From contig DNDP01000493.1 in the NCBI GenBank assembly GCA_003484235.1, positions 4,254 through 19,743 of the forward strand: 15,490 nt of DNA, written 5' to 3'. Below, piece after piece: positions 13,364 to 15,490 of this stretch (positions are counted from its first letter, which is position 1; each line of letters opens with the position of its first letter). The position numbers and the translations under genes are program-made. The notes beneath the pieces are model-generated. The model was not told the DNA's origin and did no database searches. It was given only the letters and a program-made list of their open reading frames with translations. The stretch comes from Verrucomicrobiales bacterium. Its GTDB lineage: Bacteria; Verrucomicrobiota; Verrucomicrobiia; Limisphaerales; RI-55.

Positions 13364-14746
13364 ATGAAACTGTTTAACGCCATAATGATCGGCCTGAAGG
13401 ACATCTGGGCCCACAAGTACCGGTCGCTCCTGACCATGCTGGGCATCGTCCTGGGCGTGGCGAGTCTCGTGGCGATGGCCGCCATCGTGAAGGGCATGGA
13501 GAACGGCATGAAGGAGTCGCTTGTCGCCATGGGCGGCGTCGACAAGGTGCGCATCGAAGACGAGGACGTGCCGCTCCATCAGCAGCACCTCGAGGATCAG
13601 GCACCGGGCAAAACGATGGCCGACGTGCTGGCGCTGCAGCAGAACGCCACCCTGGTCCGGTTGATCTCCCCTGAAATGGGCCTCCGGAACGACGTCGTGC
13701 GCCGCGGCGGCAAGACTGCGTATCCCTCGGAGACGGTCGGCGTGACCCGCGCCGTCCTCGAGATGAACCTGTACGAGGTCCAGCACGGCCGGTTTTTCTC
13801 CGACTACGACCAGGAACATGCCAGCAGCGTCTGCGTGATCGGCACCGGCATCCGCGACGAACTGTTCGGCGCCCCCGAGGAGGTGGGCGAGGAGATCATT
13901 CCCATCGGCGAGATCATTCACCTGAACGGTCAGCCATTCACAATCGTGGGGATGTTCAAGCACTACGAGAGCGAGATGACCCGCAAGCTGCGCGAACTCG
14001 CGCAGCAGAACAAGGACAAGCAGGAGCCCGGCATCCAGCGGCGAACCGGCTGGCGGAGCCAGCGCTGGGACGCCTTCTGGCGCAAGAACAACGTCGTTTA
14101 CATCCCGATCAGGACGATGTGGGTGAAGTTCCGCTCCGGCGCCGGCCGCGAAGTGGAGATGGACGACGGCTCGATCGTGGCCATGCCCGATCCGCGGCTC
14201 GACGACATCGACATCAAGGTTCGCGACTTCGACAAGATCCAGGAGGCGATCGCCCAGGTGAAGAACATTCTGATGATCACCCACAACGGCATTGAGGATT
14301 TCGAGATCGACACCCAGGAGGACCGGATCGAGGACATCAACAAGAACATCCGCAACGCGCGCATGAGCGGCGGCATCATCGCCGCCCTGAGCCTGCTGGT
14401 GGGCGGCATCGGCATCATGAACATCATGCTCGCCAGCATCAACGAGCGCATCCGGGAGATCGGCACCTGCAAGGCGCTCGGGGCCACCGGGACCGACATC
14501 TTCGCACAGATCCTGGTCGAGAGCGTGACGCTGGCGCTCCTCGGGGCGTTGGCGGGCATCCTGGCCGCGTTCGGGCTGGTGCAGATCATCGAGGCCGCAA
14601 GCCCGACCCAGAACTCGCCGGTGATCACGACCACCCCGATGATCATCGCGGTTGCCTTCAGCTGCGGCGTCGGCATCCTCGCCGGATTCTTCCCGGCCAT
14701 CAAGGCGGCGCGCTTCGATCCGATCCAGGCGCTGCGTTACGAATAG
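13364..14746 (+). CDS. MacB-like ABC permease, second copy (paralogue)
   Basis: A 460-aa FtsX-type permease with the same layout as its neighbour: one N-terminal helix (LLTMLGIVLGVASLVAMAAIV), a MacB-PCD domain, and three C-terminal helices. The two proteins align from end to end. They share AHKYRSLLTMLGI/AHKFRSLLTMLGI, VCVIGTGIRDELFG and HYESE, and their ends (PAIKAARFDPIQALRYE and PAIKASKLHPIQALKYD). The loop contacting the ATPase reads REIGTCKALGAT, with Thr-Cys in place of Ile-Arg. The periplasmic domain has a longer, basic, Trp-rich stretch (about 210-245, with GWRSQRWDAFW) absent from the first copy. Together they suggest a heterodimeric transporter or two alternative permeases sharing one ATPase. 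Its last 10 bases overlap the end of the opposite-strand gene at 14737. Confidence 0.94.
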   Translation: MKLFNAIMIGLKDIWAHKYRSLLTMLGIVLGVASLVAMAAIVKGMENGMKESLVAMGGVDKVRIEDEDVPLHQQHLEDQAPGKTMADVLALQQNATLVRLISPEMGLRNDVVRRGGKTAYPSETVGVTRAVLEMNLYEVQHGRFFSDYDQEHASSVCVIGTGIRDELFGAPEEVGEEIIPIGEIIHLNGQPFTIVGMFKHYESEMTRKLRELAQQNKDKQEPGIQRRTGWRSQRWDAFWRKNNVVYIPIRTMWVKFRSGAGREVEMDDGSIVAMPDPRLDDIDIKVRDFDKIQEAIAQVKNILMITHNGIEDFEIDTQEDRIEDINKNIRNARMSGGIIAALSLLVGGIGIMNIMLASINERIREIGTCKALGATGTDIFAQILVESVTLALLGALAGILAAFGLVQIIEAASPTQNSPVITTTPMIIAVAFSCGVGILAGFFPAIKAARFDPIQALRYE

Positions 14747-15438
14747 TCCTCGACGGGGATGTCCGCCACGAGAGCGACGTTGGCGCATCTGCGGCAGAGA
14801 AAATACAGCAGCTGCAGCTGAAGCGGATCGGGTTCCCCCATCACCCGCACACCCACGACGACGGACGCGAGGAAGGGCATTGTCTGGCCGCACAGGCAGC
14901 ATGCCGGGGCGCCCACATGGCGGTTCATCAACAGCGGCGTGCCACCGATCTGGTTTTGAGGTTGTTCCCAGTCGAACTTGCCCGCCCAGTCCGCCGCCTC
15001 CTCCAACCGCCCCTCGTTCACCAGCTGGCGGGTTTCCGCGATCCGGTCCGGAACCGCGTGGAGCAGGACCGGATGGGTGTCCGGTATCTCGATGATCCCC
15101 TCCCCTTCCGCAGCCGCGGCAACGGTGTGCTCGAGTTCGGCGACCACCGGTTCGCCGGCGCTGGTGAAGGAATACTGCACCTCACTGATGACGTGCTGGG
15201 TGCAGACCATCAGCGGCAGTTCATGCAGCGGAAGCCCCTCAAGTTGCAGCCGGGTATCCTGGGTGTTGAGGCGGAGCAGAGTCTCCATGGGTGCTTCGCA
15301 GAGCGGGCACTCCAACTCCAGACCCGCCGGGCGATCCGTCCCCAGCCGGTGCTGCACATCGCTGAACGGCAGCTGGGCCACCGGCTGAACGAAGTAGCCC
15401 TGCTCCGGCAGACCCGAGATTTTTCCCAGGGTGGACAT
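14737..15438 (-). CDS. Cysteine-pair protein, perhaps YwqG/DUF1963-like
   Basis: A 233-aa cytoplasmic-looking protein with no signal peptide or membrane helix. Three CxxC pairs are visible: CPLC (44-47), CLCG (C180/C183) and CRRC (C215/C218), with extra cysteines at 80 and 181. The pairs suggest one or two structural zinc sites. The segment NQIGGTPLLMNRHVGAPACCLCGQTMPFLASV resembles the 'GG.P...Q.....CP.CG..M.FL.Q' portion of YwqG/DUF1963 proteins, whose function is poorly known. That link is tentative. The ATG at 15438 gives a sensible start and a perfect 7-bp hairpin lies 15 bases upstream. The gene converges on and overlaps the second permease by 10 bases. Confidence 0.82.
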   Translation of the reverse strand: MSTLGKISGLPEQGYFVQPVAQLPFSDVQHRLGTDRPAGLELECPLCEAPMETLLRLNTQDTRLQLEGLPLHELPLMVCTQHVISEVQYSFTSAGEPVVAELEHTVAAAAEGEGIIEIPDTHPVLLHAVPDRIAETRQLVNEGRLEEAADWAGKFDWEQPQNQIGGTPLLMNRHVGAPACCLCGQTMPFLASVVVGVRVMGEPDPLQLQLLYFLCRRCANVALVADIPVEDYS

Positions 15439-15452
15439 CGTGGTGGTCGGAA

Positions 15453-15470
15453 GGGATTCTGCCGAATCCC
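15453..15470. promoter_or_regulatory. Inverted repeat upstream of the cysteine-pair gene
   Basis: GGGATTC-TGCC-GAATCCC is a perfect inverted repeat with 7-bp arms and a 4-base loop. It sits 15 bases before the start codon at 15438 (minus strand), in the leader or promoter region. A role as operator or mRNA hairpin is inferred from position only. The window ends 20 bases further on, so the promoter cannot be assessed. Confidence 0.4.
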
Positions 15471-15490
15471 CGCCGCCAACAAAATGAAAA

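Noticed and set aside
12194..14902. A 902-codon open frame antisense to both permeases
   Set aside because: The permeases are in the same frame and G/C-ending codons leave one antisense frame free of stops. Its product is a His/Asp/Ala/Leu-rich string without domains, and the sense strand holds two clear transporter genes.

Overview
The window is about 15.5 kb of GC-rich bacterial chromosome holding ordinary Gram-negative protein-coding genes. It contains a lipobox lipoprotein, Aat, a periplasmic adaptor with its ABC transporter, and a PilP/GspC-like secreted protein. There are no RNA genes, insertion sequences, phage genes or CRISPR arrays. The style of the proteins (an HpnH-type radical SAM enzyme behind a tiny lipoprotein, an 'NPFGL' proline-rich secreted protein, a TatT-like TPR protein, weak Shine-Dalgarno signals) makes me lean to Verrucomicrobiota (Pedosphaera/Limisphaera-like). 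That is inference, not proof. No gene-free stretch exceeds about 250 bases.

Layout. (1) 1-775, minus: the N-terminal 258 codons of a large protein that runs off the left edge, possibly an SNF2-type helicase. (2) 1028-2593, minus: a two-gene unit of a 71-aa lipoprotein followed 6 bases later by an HpnH-family radical SAM protein. It has a recognisable sigma70-like promoter that predicts a nearly leaderless message. (3) 2674-3015, minus: a stand-alone STAS anti-anti-sigma-like protein. (4) 3249-6025, plus: a secreted TatT-like TPR protein, then a YjhG/YagF-type sugar-acid dehydratase. (5) 6033-6926, minus: a PilP/GspC-like secreted protein, converging on the dehydratase. (6) 7110-7772, plus: leucyl/phenylalanyl-tRNA--protein transferase. 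(7) 7811-9869, minus: a second radical SAM protein resembling the tetraether synthase/MJ0619 (class D) group, a short 38-codon Cys-containing ORF right behind it, and a protein with a C-terminal membrane anchor. (8) 10057-14746, plus: an efflux-type operon of adaptor, ATPase and two paralogous MacB-like permeases. (9) 14737-15438, minus: a cysteine-pair protein, perhaps YwqG/DUF1963-like, whose 3' end overlaps that of the last permease.

How they may work together. The efflux operon is one functional unit: the adaptor spans the periplasm, the ATPase powers it, and the two permeases could pair as a heterodimer. No TolC-type outer-membrane partner is present. The two radical SAM enzymes belong to families whose characterised members modify isoprenoid or lipid tails (HpnH adenosylates diploptene; Tes joins archaeal lipid chains). 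They lie 6 kb apart with no squalene-hopene cyclase or other lipid gene in the window, so a shared pathway is only a hypothesis. The most interesting items are the Tes-like enzyme with its unlisted small downstream ORF, the insertion and Cys-Cys tail of the HpnH homologue, and the tandem permease duplication with a stretch almost identical at DNA level.
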